Assembly: GCF_035582795.1 (NCBI RefSeq)
Contig: NC_134373.1
Span: 33,574,501-33,638,500, forward strand
Direction of reading: 5' to 3'
Source of the DNA: Mycteria americana
Lineage: Eukaryota; Chordata; Aves; Ciconiiformes; Ciconiidae
DNA length: 64,000 nt
In this document: positions 12,576 to 23,600 of the stretch, in pieces
Layout of the letters: the number at the start of each line of letters is the position of its first letter
Position numbering within the stretch: position 1 is the stretch's first letter
Translations under genes and position numbers: made by a program
The notes under the pieces: generated by a model
Database searches by the model: none
What the model was told of the DNA's origin: nothing
What the model saw: only the letters and a program-made list of their open reading frames with translations

Positions 12576-14744
12576 CTGGGTGCAAAGAAAAATAAAGTGA
12601 GTGCCACATGCCATCTGGTTTGGCATACTGCAACGCATGCAAAAGATACCACAGAGTGTGGAACAAGTTTTAGAATAAGTTGAGATCCCTCTGCCCTCAT
12701 ACACACATCCTTTATAATTTACTACCTCCTTGAAAAATTGTAAAAGGCAAATAAAATAGTAAAAAATAGTAAAAGGCAAAAGAACACACGTGCAGTGATG
12801 TACCAGTATGCCCCGGGCACATTTATGATTAAAGTAAGTGTCATATCCTGTTCGTGATGTGAAGCAGCATTAGATTTCTCATCCTTCTCTTGGTCATGCC
12901 TTGGGAAGCCACGAGAACCTGCTTCCCTCCAAGATCATGAGCTGTGCAGGACCTGTTTCCTGTACTGGCTCACCTCAACCAGGACACAGCACTTTGGAAA
13001 ACAAGAACCTGCTTGGGAAACTAAATTTATTGGTTGCAGCAGCATTTCTCCACTAATACTAATATAGTGCCAACGGCTTCAGGGAAAAGAAGCACTGTAA
13101 GAGTTCAACCCTATTAGCATACACTATCATGTGTAACAGTCCAGTGTTTTCACCTCTCAGAGCTTTTTAAGATGCTAAGGACAAAATAAAACAAAGTAGT
13201 CACTCATGCATCATGTTTTCAAGTTGGACACATCAAATGCCAACAAGAAGTGCATGTGTCCATTACAAAATCCCTCCAGTTCCCTGAAGTGATGACTTGT
13301 TAATCACCATCAGGACAGTCGGATATGAGGCCACTCTCAAGTACCTAACTGATCTCTCAGACCTCACCAAGAAGCTGCTGAGTGAAGAGTCACAATCACC
13401 TTACTACAATCACACACTGAAGTCTCATGGATGTGGTATTTTCAGCCAGTGCTACAAGCTGGTAGCAGGTTATTGCAGTAGGGAAGGATGATGCAGCAGC
13501 TTCTCAGAATGGACTTTCAGGTCCTGCTCAGCTCTACAAGAGCACCTGAATACAAAGGGACTCCTTCGACTATCATCTATTATTAATAGTAATTGGGCAG
13601 GACAATACATTACCTCCTTATACAAGAGCTGTGAATTACACTCTGCAGTCAAAGGCTTGCTGTTTAATTCAGCAGCTTTCAGAGAGGTGCTCAGAGATGT
13701 TTGGATGGAACGGACAGCAGCTTGCCTTTTATTCCAACTTCATGTATGATTTCAGAGCCCATTTCCCTTGCTCAAATAATGCTTCAAATTATCTCCAATT
13801 ATTACATTAAAAAAACCAAAGTGATATTACCATATTCTTTATAAGCAATTTCTTTTGATGCTCTAAATAGCAACTTTTCCATTAAAGACAACGACACAAG
13901 TTCACTGAAATGTCAGCCTACCCAGCTCATTTGCATGATAAAGTGAGAATACAGCACCAGAAGGGACAATCAATACTGATAAACCGCTGCTAACATTTTA
14001 CAGTAAGGCAGATTATGCGAATCAGGGGACCTCCAACTTCACCTGCCAGCCTTTCATCTTTCACCAAAAGGTCCTCCGCCAGGGCACATAAATCCTGGGT
14101 AGCCTGAAGGCAGCTGGTCCCAGCTCCAATGCAACTGCCAAGCATCAGTGTCCCGCAGCATTTGTGCCATAGCCCCGGATCAGTCACAGGCAGGGTAGAG
14201 CAGAGACAGAAGTAGCATGGTGAGCTGTCCTTCAAAAGACCTTACAGCGAGGAGAGTGATGTGACCGAAAAGGAAGGACAGACCAGGACTCAGGGCAACA
14301 GTTAGGCCACCACATCCCAGTGAGAAAGTCACAGCCCACATGTGAGATCCACCAACGTTAAGGAGAGAAATGTAGCACAATATAAACCACTTTGTTGGCT
14401 GGGATTATTCACTAGAGCCAAAGCTGCTAGAGATGCAACTGCAAGAGGCAACCAAGAAGCAAACTGGTGGCTAAAGAGACCTGGAACAGCACACAGGAGC
14501 ATCAGGAAACAGGCAAAAACTGTGAGGAGGAGGCAGCAGCCAGACCCACCTTAAGAAAAAGCAAAACTGAATTCACTATTTGAGCCACAGACACCCAAAC
14601 CAGACAGTCCAGGGCAAACTCCAAAAGCAACCACAATGAATGACATATCAATGTGTCACACCTCAGATTGCTGTGATAGGATTAGCAGCCATATGTGGTA
14701 CATTTCCATCCTGCTTGACACCCCCTCATTCATGTGTCTGCAAC

Positions 14745-14830
14745 ACATCTCCTACCCAGGCACTCTGTGCCTCAGTTTCCTTTGACAGATGGAAGAAATA
14801 GCACTGCTGTAGCTCAAAGGTACCAAAGAC
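14745..14830 (+). repeat. MIR-like SINE fragment
   Basis: ctctgtgcctcagtttcctt followed by gacagatggaagaaatagca matches the MIR core 'ctgtgcctcagtttcctcatctgtaaaatgg'. Short and diverged; in ESYT3 intron 1. Confidence 0.6.
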
Positions 14831-15454
14831 CACCAGGAGCTGCTTGGCTAATACAACAGGTCTCTCAGAGGCAAACACCACAGAAACTGGCTGACTACAT
14901 GTCTCTGTTGAAAAACAGCTTTCTGCCTGTTATGAAAGGCCACCAAATTTCAGTGGGTTCCCAACACCAAAGGTCAGCTGCACTCAATGGTACAAATTCA
15001 ATGAACAGTTCTGCAGAAGAAGCAGAGCTTGGTATCCAAGTGTTGCATCTAGATTATCCACTGTCTAATAAGACATAAGCTCTGAGCAAAGCCTTTCCTA
15101 CCCACATGGTATTCCCATAACATGCACATCCCGCTAGCAGAAGACGAGTTCTGCTCTAGTTCAGCCCAGTGACACCACCAAGCTGTTCGTGACCCAACAG
15201 CTTACTCCAAGAACTTATTGTGTCCTAATATGTTTTGTAAAAAAAACATCTGCAGTTCCATACTTTCTATCCATGTGCTCTGGACTTCAGACTCACTTCT
15301 GACCCTAGTAACTAGTGAGAGCCCTAGCAGCAAGGTCTTGTCCTCGAGTTTGTCATCTGCACAGCACAGGTAAGAGAAGTCCAAAACACTTCCTACTAAG
15401 CCCAGAACCAGCCACACCAAGAGCTGCCAAAGTTAACACTATCCCAGAATAAGA

Positions 15455-15605
15455 CTTAATCCTGTAGCCTTGGGCAAGTCACACTATCAAAATCAGTCTT
15501 CCCCATCTACAAAAGCAGGCATACTTCTTGCCAATATTTTAGGAACACTGCAAAAATTATTTAGCATTTGAAAAGAGCTTTGAAGATCAAAAACACTAGG
15601 TAAGG
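15455..15605 (+). repeat. MIR-like SINE fragment
   Basis: gccttgggcaagtcacacta, tcttccccatctacaaaag and, about 100 bases on, aagagctttgaagatcaa follow the MIR order (ccttgggcaagt, cctcatctgtaaaat, aagcgcttaga). In ESYT3 intron 1. Confidence 0.75.
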
Positions 15606-15759
15606 GCCAATTACTAGCAAGTAAAGAAAACGTGTAAGTTCTGCATGGCTCTACCTTGCCCTGGAGCAGGCCACACCACAACGATCACAGCAATAGCAAA
15701 AACCATGTCTGACACAACAGTGCCATTCTGTTCAAATACGACACAGGGATCTATCCATC

Positions 15760-15850
15760 GGGGTTGGGGTTTGTTGGGGTTTTTGGTTTGGTTGGTTGTT
15801 TTTTGGGAGTTTTGGGGGGTTTTAGAGACAGGTTTTTTAGCTCCCTCTGC
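15760..15850 (+). repeat. G/T-rich low-complexity tract
   Basis: About 90 bases made almost entirely of G and T, with G runs at 15,760-63, 15,766-69, 15,776-79, 15,805-07 and 15,814-19. The first three runs are separated by short loops. In ESYT3 intron 1; the transcript would carry the C/A-rich complement. Confidence 0.88.
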
Positions 15851-16524
15851 TGGGGCAAAAAAAAAGTCTAAACAAGCCTTTTGCATGGACAAGGAATTAA
15901 CAGGCAAAGTGTTAAAAGGACTGTTCTGTACCTAGTAATATCAATTTCTCCTGGTAAAAGGAATTTAACATCAGGAAGAAACCCAGCATACTTGGATGTT
16001 CTCACCTGCAATCTGCTAAGAGCTGCAAAAGCAACATGGAGAAGTCACCACCACCCCCAGGAGCCAGAATGAAGGTAGCCCAGCTACCTCTGCTCCGGGC
16101 ACTGACTGGTTTTGCAAAAGTCAGGCTAAAGACTGCACAGGCTGAAGTCAGAAAGTCTCACCTCTCCAAGACACAGATCTGACTCTACTTGACACGAGCA
16201 GATTTCTAGCCTGCTTTCCTAAGGAAGCACAGCCTGCCCACGTAAGCTGTCTAGCACAGGAATGCCTCTATTCCAAACTCTCTGGCTGGTTTCAGCCAAG
16301 AAACTGGTGCTGCAAAATAACCCTGCAAATTCCCTGAAACAGATGGTTAAGGAGATGAGGGAAACCCTCCCAGCATCTCCCCTGAAGGAACGGCTGCAAT
16401 ACAAATGCATCTCCTAACAACTGATACCAGGACTGAGGGGACCTCGAGCCACTTTTGAAGGAGCCACTGCACTGCTCTTAGGGAGAACATTTTTTAACCA
16501 ACTAGCACAATCAATGACTGGTCT

Positions 16525-16605
16525 TAACTCTTCACTGGATGGATCCTCCTCATTTTACTACTGGGCACATGAGGAGACAACTATTTACCAATCCTCTAAG
16601 ACACT
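16525..16605 (-). repeat. Possible MIR fragment
   Basis: atcctcctcattttactact then acatgaggagacaa resembles reverse-complement MIR ('cctcattttacagatgaggaaac'), with an insertion. Tentative. Confidence 0.4.
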
Positions 16606-17089
16606 GCCATTGCTTCACGCCTCCAGAACCTTTCCGAGGATTACAACACTGCAAATCCAACCCATGCTCCCCCTAGCCTGAATTGTATTCCTACTCCCAC
16701 CTCTGCATGTCAGGAGAGAAGAATGCAAAGGGCATTTTTAGAACTGTTTCAACTGAAGGCTCATGAGCACTGAAAGGCAAAAATGAAAGATAAAAAAAGA
16801 CAACACCACAGAGAATAAACTGAATAGACAGCAGGTGATAATCAGTCTCCAAGACTGGCACAGTGGAGAAGTATAAGATCAAATTGAGGAAGGGGACAGA
16901 AGGAAAATTAAAACTGAGGAGTTAAAAAAACATCAAGTGCAAGTGTGGTGTGGAAGCAAACACCAACTGATAAAGAACAAAACTTACCAACATAGAAAAG
17001 GAAAGGAGGAGAAGTGGCAATATGGATAAAAGCTAAAACTAAAAGCACACGGTGCAGCCTCTTTATCCTTAGGTCCTACATCCTGCCTT

Positions 17090-17430
17090 CCAGCAGCCAG
17101 CTCCAAGAATTCACAAGTGAGGAGCAAGGCCTCTGGAGAGAGTCTGACTCCATCTTCTCTGTGAGCACGCACTAGGCAGTGGGATACAGCGGTGAGATCC
17201 CCCTTAAGCCTTCCCTTCTCCTGAAGGAGGCTGAACAGCCCCAGCTCCATCAGCCTCTCCCTGCACACCAGGTGCTCCAGCCCCTGACCATCTTGGTGGG
17301 CTCTGCTGGGAGTCTCCCCGTTTGTCAAAACCTCTCCTGTGCTTGGGGGACACAGCGCTCTCGGTGCAACCTTGTGAGTGCCGACTACAGGGCAATCAAC
17401 AATCCCGTCCATTGACCGCCTGCCCGTGCA
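17090..17430 (-). mobile_element. CR1 LINE fragment, antisense to +
   Basis: The text contains ggctgaacagccccagctcc, cagcctctccctgcacacc, ggtgctccagcccctgacc and atcttggtgg, the reverse complement of the C-terminal CR1 reverse transcriptase region and early 3' UTR. It lies in ESYT3 intron 1 in the sense orientation of that gene. End points are approximate. The 142-codon minus frame here is CR1-derived or chance. Confidence 0.88.
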
Positions 17431-18695
17431 CTAACAATGCCTGACACTTTCAACCACAAAACCTAAGAACTTTTGAGATTGTGTGTGTGTGCGCGCACGT
17501 GTTGGGGGGACGGTTCTGATTTTTCAATGATGACTAAGAGACTCAATTTCCCGTTACCAAGATTCAGGGCACTTGAGGATAAAACACAACACTATTCTCA
17601 CAGCATCAGGGCCAGAGCTGACACCACCACACTCATTTATGCTCCGAGTTGTTTTAAACCCTCTGTCAATACAAACAAGCAGAAACCTCATTCAGAGACA
17701 GACTTCTGTGCCCAGCGGGAGGGAACATGTGTGGGGAGCTGCACCAGCTCTGCTAGGAGACCCTGGCCTCACTTCTCAGAAGTGCTGCCTGCCTTCGTTT
17801 CCCACAGTATTAAGAAGAGCCAAGTGCTGTAGGCTATATAAAATGGTTTGCTAACTATAAATGTCTCCATGCAACACTCCTTACAAATAGAGCTCTTTGA
17901 TATTCTTTTTCTTACAAGAAAAGCATTTCGCTACCAGTCCCTGACATGTTTTTAAATGCTAAGTAAATGACAATGAAGCAAAAAACCCCTCATCATCCTT
18001 TTCCGTTAGCCAACCAAGGCTACCCAACAAATAACCAAAGACGTAGAATAAAATGTGCCGTTAGATTTTCAGGTTTCTTCACTTTAAAACCAAGAGAGCC
18101 TAGGAACAAACACGAAGAACAAACAGGGGTGGCTTTCCACACCCTCAAGAGATGGCTCTATAAAGTTAAATACCTGGGGTTTAGTAGACAGAGAATATTA
18201 TGTTTATAGATTTTTTTTTTAAATGACACTAAAAAGAATCAGAGAAAACTTTCTAGATGAGAAGGTCTAAAAGAAGTGTCCTCTACACCAAAATACCTGC
18301 AATGCAACAGCACATACTTGAAAGATTTCTCCAGGGATACAGCAGTTTATTTTACAAGCACACTTACAGCAACATGCACATTTGCTGGACTAAAACAACT
18401 TCCAGATTAGTACTCACTTTACTGAGCAAGACTTCAAAATCAGAGACGTTACTGCTCGGTCCAAGGCATCACTGCTACCTCTTTTTTTTTTTTTTCTCCC
18501 TTCAGCTGCTCACCACGGAACACCTCGCTCTCTCCCGCTCCCGCCGCACCGCCGGGCGCTCCCCAGCCACGCACGCCCGTCCGCCGCCGCCGGAGCCCGC
18601 AGCGTCCCAGCTCCCAGGGGCTCCCGCCGCTGCTGCGGGGGGATGCCCGGCGGAGCGGAGGGCGCACCGCACCTCTGCCCCCGGTCCTCACTCAC

Positions 18696-18980
18696 CCAAG
18701 CCGGCAGGTGCCCGGCGGCCAGGCCCCGACACACCGCCTCCCGCTCGTCCTCCAGCAGCGCGAAGGCGGCAGCCAGGCGGTCGCGCTTCCACCGCCGGTT
18801 GTGTCCCCAGCACAGCCACAGCGCCAGCCCCAGCAGCACCCAGCTGCCACTCAGCCCCAGGTACCCCGCCAGGTAGACGGGACCGAGCCACAGCAGCGTC
18901 CGTGCCGCGGACGAGAGCAGCAGCCGCGGCAGGGCGCCCGACCGCCGGGCGGCGGGGCGGCAGGCAGCCGCGGGATTCAT
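18696..18980 (-). CDS. ESYT3: ESYT3 coding exon 1 (N-terminus, membrane hairpin)
   Basis: Encodes residues 1-95, starting MNPAAACRP and ending HLPAW just before a gtgagt donor. Residues about 29-59 form the hydrophobic hairpin that anchors extended synaptotagmins in the ER, with the recognisable GPVYLAGYLGLS. A basic stretch, NRRWKRDRLAAAF, follows, as in human ESYT3. The start at 18,980 is the ATG in this frame that gives the family's usual short N-terminal tail. The frame stays open upstream to at least 19,136, but no in-frame ATG was found there. Two upstream ATGs in other frames lie at 19,161 and 19,213. Confidence 0.93.
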
Positions 18981-19213
18981 GGTGCGCGCCGGAGCGCCCC
19001 GACTCCGAGGGAGCGCCCCTGCCGAGTGCGCCCGCCCCGCGCCGCTGCGGCAGCTGCCTCCGCCCGGCGGGCAGGCGCGCCCCGCGCCGCCGGGGCACCC
19101 GCCCGGCCTGGCCCGGCCCCGCCGCCAGCGCGCCACGGCCCGCCCCGCCCCGCCGCGCCATGGCGCCCCCCAGCGAGCGCGCCGCGAAGCACCGGCGGGG
19201 CAAGCCGCGCCAT
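18977..19213 (-). other. Possible ESYT3 upstream ORF ending on the start codon
   Basis: From the minus-strand ATG at 19,213 (context gcgccATGg, close to a Kozak optimum) a 78-codon frame runs to TGA at 18,979-18,977. That TGA overlaps the ESYT3 ATG as ATGA. The peptide is Arg/Ala/Gly-rich and looks like GC-driven composition. It matters only if transcription starts upstream of 19,213, which cannot be judged here. Confidence 0.4.
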
Positions 19214-19238
19214 GGCGCCCCCCAGCGAGCGCGCCGCG
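19152..19238. repeat. 52-bp-period tandem duplication in the CpG island
   Basis: A 35-base GC-rich segment at 19,152-19,186 recurs at 19,204-19,238 without a mismatch that I can see. The period is 52 bases. Each copy contains ccatggcg, so each provides an ATG on both strands. On the minus strand these are upstream ATGs of ESYT3 in two different frames, because 52 is not a multiple of three. Confidence 0.9.
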
Positions 19239-20344
19239 GGGGCAGGCCGAGCGCCCCGCCGAGGCGCAGCTGCGCTCCCCAGGCCGAGGTCGGGGCGCCC
19301 CCCGCTCCCGCCCGCAAGGGGCGGGCGGCCCGCCCGGCCAGCCTGCCTTCCCCGAGGGCCATCCGGCACCGGCCTTGCCGGTAGCCTGCTGGTGCGGGGG
19401 CAGTCACGGCATCCGAGTGGGGAAAGGGGTGAGAGTGAGGGAGCTCATCACACACACGGCAGGGCGGGGACCGGCTGACCAACAGCTGCTGAAAAGGGGT
19501 CGCTCCCACCTGCCCAGGGGTAGCTCTGCTTCAGGCCGCAAGATGTGGCATCACCTGCCGCGGAAAAGGAGGCTGCCACTGGAGGGGCCTGGCTCGCGCC
19601 AGCTGTTACTGTGGTCCGTTTCTTTCAGTGGACCTAACCAAGTCCCACAGTGATTGCTTGCTGCTTAATGCAGAAGGATATGAGGCAGAAACAACCTGTT
19701 GGATCTGGACACTCACTGCTTGGAAGAATAAGAGTACTTTTTTTCTCCTGCTCTTTTGATCTTGATGGGGATATTGTGGGGGGTTCAGATTTTGAAATAC
19801 TGAGAATTATGCATTAGGGAGTGCAGCATTATTTGGGAACCCTAAGACACTTTTTGAGATGCTGGGAGTAATCCAGCAATATTAATTCTATACCTTTCTG
19901 TATATGCCTTAAGAGACAGGCTGTAATTGTACAGTTCTACGCTGTTTTCCACTGCAGTTTTCCCTGGATCAGGCAAATGCTAGTCTTTGTTCGGTGGATA
20001 AGTCTGGAACATCAGTGAATGATGCCAGCTTTTGTTGTGGCTCCTTTTTGATATTGGCTGCACAAGATAACAAATGATGTCCCAGACACAAACCTCCAAG
20101 AAGAGGAAGTTGACCACGACTGGGGAGAACCAGGTTTGGCCTCCACTTTGCCATGGAATTGGTATTCAGTTATGGGTCAGTCAATAAATCAAATACCGCA
20201 AGTGATCCTCATTTGTATGTTAATCATTGCGCATGACTGATCTGGGATAGAAATCAGTTCAGGCATCTGAAAAAATCAAGCCTCAAATGTCTCACATTAG
20301 ACAAACTCATGCATGAGACATCTACTGTTAACGGGTGCTTTTGG

Positions 20345-20447
20345 AAACAAACCCCCTAATCTTCCCCTTCTGTCAAATGAGAATGAATATGCTCTTCTTC
20401 CTGGAGGTGTTGCAAAGATAAATCATTATAAAACACACTTAAGAAAG
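20345..20447 (+). repeat. MIR-like SINE fragment
   Basis: ccttctgtcaaatgagaatg, cttcctggaggtgttgcaaa and gataaatcattataaaacac match the 3' part of MIR (tctgtaaaatggg, cacagggttgttgtgagga, ttaaatgag). It lies in the intergenic gap next to an old CR1 piece. Confidence 0.65.
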
Positions 20448-20650
20448 TACTTCTTTACACAGTGGGCAGTAAACCTCTAGAACTTGGAGGAAGCTGCAAA
20501 GCAGATGGTATCAGCGGGTTCAAAAAGGGATTAGATACATTCTCAAAAAACAAGGCACATAAATGTACTCCCTAACATCATGGATACAACAGCTGTGGAT
20601 GCTGGGGGAAGCTGAGGGGAAAGGGCTGCAGAAAATGACTGGGCTCATGC
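20448..20650 (+). mobile_element. Old CR1/L3-type LINE 3' fragment
   Basis: Reads ttctttacacagtgggcagt, aacctctagaacttggagga and gggttcaaaaagggattaga, a diverged version of the CR1/L3 3' UTR (in the consensus, roughly: hydrophobic tail, 'tctggaactc', 'gggttcaagagggattagat'). Sense orientation. Directly follows a MIR-like fragment. Confidence 0.7.
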
Positions 20651-23600
20651 TCTCTCCCTAAACAGCAGCTCTTGTCGCCACTGAGAGCAAGTGGACCTGT
20701 GGTCTGACCCCAGAGGGCATTTCTGTTTGTGAAGTGGGGAAGAAAGACCAGAAACTGATGGATCTAACAGCTGAAGGAGTATCTGCCCTCTTGATATCAT
20801 ACATTAAAGAACATGCAATGGTTAGTTTGCACAATAACATATATCAGGAGACATGTTTATGTGCAAAAACACACCTGGTTTTGTTCTAACTGGGACCAAA
20901 GACTGAGGCTGACTTGTTATTTATTTTTCCCCACTGCCATTTAAAGCTTTGTAAAACATTTTCAGTATGATATTTCAGCCATGGGGGGGGACTTCACAGA
21001 CATAATCTCAGCCCCAAAGTCTGACCTTTCAGAAAAACAGAAGCTTCTGAAAAAAAGGGAGGCTCTTTTGTTGCTCTGAAGACTTAGAATTTGCTTTTGC
21101 TACCAGGAGAAGCTATAATAAAGGTAGATCCGGTGTTTTCCTCCTTCAAATTATTACTTTGTAAGAGTTTGAGATATTTAGCTCAAACTCAGAGAGCTAT
21201 GCAGCTTAGGAGCACCAACAGGTGGCAGCTTACTGAGTAGGAAAAACAGTGGGGCTGCAGTGAAATGCATACCAGCTAATTTCAAAAATAAACAACAATT
21301 TTTTTGTTTTTTCTTATTCTTCACTCAGCTGATCACAAAAACCTAGGTTCAGGTTAAAGGATAATAGGAGAGCTCCCTCCATGCAAATGAGCACTTTCAG
21401 TCCTGCAGCACAGCCCACAGCTGCTGGTTAGTGAAGGAGATGCTTCCATGAAAGTGGAACTCCATGTCCCATCCTGCACTGTCCCCCAAGACCCTGAGCT
21501 CAGAAATTGCCACACTCTCTTGGGCACTGCTTGTTCCTTTGCTGCCAACTCTTTACCTTGTGAAGAGACAATTCCTTTCTAGATCCAAAGAGGTTTTAGG
21601 AACTTTAAACAATTATACAAATAATATAAAATTTCTTTAAACTTTAGCTCATACTACTTAAAACTTTAAAAGATGAACAAAAGAAAAAGAGGAGTAGAGG
21701 TGAAAAATTACTTTTATCACAACAGGTTACACAGAGCTGTTCTCAAACCAAATACTGTGCTCATGAGAACAAGATAAATCAATAGCCTTTGAGACCTCCA
21801 TTAACTCTGTTTATGATGGATAGTAGTTATCCTTTAAAGAATAATTGTTTCCTGTGGTTTTCTTAAATGTCAGAGGAAATACTGAATCACCAATCAGAGG
21901 ACAACTTAAGACCTATCAATTTCCTACTGGGGAAAGTATGATCTTGACTGCAGCAGCCTGCTTTCAAGCACCAGATATCTGAGCCACTTGAAGCCAATCT
22001 TATTTTCAATTACAGGGAAATTCCACAACCTGTTTCTCCCAATATACACAGGACAGTCACTAACGTAATGACCCAAGACTATTGTTCTGGCCTGTGACAG
22101 TCTTCAGCTCTGATTTAACTTGACTACATATCACCACTGTAGCTTATTAACACTATGATAAAAGCATATGTTGTAGCTGATTATGACACAGATATTTTAC
22201 AGAAACTGCAGGGCTTTGAAAATGTATTAGTACTAAATTTGCTGTCTCTCAAGCTGGCCATGGTAACTAAGGCAACCCACTTTAAAGGTGGGGAGTTATG
22301 AAAAACCACTGCCAACGCTTTTTCTTTAACTATAGAGAATATGCAAAGGAATAATCTGAAATATCCATTTAAGCACATACCAATGAGATATCAAAGGGTT
22401 TACTGAAGATGACTTTCTAACTTTCTTGTGGCTTCAGGGTTTGTGACCAGTGTGAAATTCCCACATTAATGCTTGCAAATATTAGAGGTGTACTATGTCT
22501 TTTCTCTGTGCATCCACAGCAAAATAGAAAACACTTACGTAAGGACAAAACCTTACTCCTTGCGTTAACAGAATTACTCCTGTATCAAGACCTGATTAAA
22601 GTATGTTGCCCCTTTTGGCACTCCTTGTCACCTGACAAGGAATTATTGTTTAGTTTCCTCTGCATTCATACTCTCTATCCATGCACTGTTCACCTTGTCA
22701 AGGAAAGCCATATCCAGACGCTGCCTATCACAGGGCAAAACCCTTGTATCTACTACTGTCTGTTCTCAAGCAAACACTCCCACTGAGTCTGGAGTGCATT
22801 TCCCCAGGGAAAGCTATGGCTCCTCCATTCTGCCCGGTTCTGTCCAGAAATTAAATATGAGCTGGGCAGCTAAAACGAGCCCATGTTACATTGTTCAGCC
22901 AGGTCTATTATTCTGGCTGGAGATGTGTAATTTAGTAATGAAAATAATTATGAATGTATGTCCTGTTTTGGGAATCATTCCATTGGCATAAAACAATTCC
23001 AACCTCAAGCCTAGCTGTGGGGTACTGACTAGCTAGACCATGCCTAACCTAGGACTAACTGGTATTATCTATAAACCTGGTCTGGACTGGTAAAGCTAAT
23101 GGGATTTCTTCTCATGTGAAAAATAATCACATGCGGAAGACGGCAAGACCAGGGCTTTAGCTGGGAATATGTGCAAAGCGGGGCTGGGAATACATGACCC
23201 TTGCTTTTAAAGACTGCTTCACTGTGCTCACTCCCCCATACCGTGCCTTGTGTCTGCCTGGTTCAAGGCTTCTCACTGCTTTTGTACCACGGGCAGTAAA
23301 GAGAGGCACTGAACAGCTGGTACTTTTGGCAATATAACAAAACCAGTAACAGCAATTTATTTCACACATCCACTTGTTTTTTCTACAGTGGGGCCATTAA
23401 TGTGAGGGCAGTGCAGTAGGATGCAGAGTATCCACCACAGCACGTAAAAGGGTGGTGTGGCCCAGTGCCCCTTGCCCAGCCTTGCCCTTCCTGCCAGCAA
23501 ATCCCACACTGCTCTGACACTGAGTCGCAGTGGACATCTGGGTTAGCAAAGCACTGAGAAAAGCTGTGTCTTGTCTACAGAAATTATATAACTGCACAGG

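Larger units (their letters stand above)
1..18980 (-). other. ESYT3: ESYT3 gene, 5' half (partial)
   Basis: Extended synaptotagmin 3 is an ER-anchored protein that tethers the ER to the plasma membrane and moves lipids through its SMP domain; C2 domains bind the plasma membrane. Seven coding exons on the minus strand total about 250 residues. They join in a continuous phase with GT-AG introns: CDS exon lengths are 285, 42, 135, 77, 67, 90 and 56 nt. The hairpin motif GPVYLAGYLGLS and the segment HFPDVERVEW fit ESYT3 better than ESYT1 or ESYT2, judged from memory of the human proteins. The rest of the SMP domain and all C2 exons must lie left of base 1. The long introns hold CR1 and MIR fragments, a microsatellite and otherwise nothing I recognise. 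Confidence 0.93.
18500..19400. promoter_or_regulatory. ESYT3: CpG-island promoter of ESYT3
   Basis: This is the only strongly GC- and CpG-rich stretch of the window. It covers ESYT3 coding exon 1 and several hundred bases upstream. GC-box-like strings (ccgcccc, ccgccccgcc) cluster at about 19,100-19,160 and no TATA box is obvious, as expected of a CpG-island promoter. The transcription start cannot be placed from sequence alone. Long open frames on both strands here (up to 375 codons) come from the scarcity of stop codons in GC-rich DNA and are not treated as genes. Confidence 0.85.

Noticed and set aside
18981..19136. N-terminal extension of ESYT3 starting at 19,136
   Set aside because: The codon at 19,136 is GTG, not ATG, and the extension has only GC-driven composition; the ATG at 18,980 fits the family length.
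18257..19384. 375-codon plus-strand frame through the CpG island
   Set aside because: It is antisense to ESYT3 exon 1, has Pro/Ala/Arg composition driven by GC content, and overlaps other equally long frames on both strands.
18688..19509. 273-codon minus-strand frame overlapping ESYT3 exon 1
   Set aside because: It is in another frame than the recognised ESYT3 protein and runs into intron 1; explained by GC-rich sequence lacking stops.
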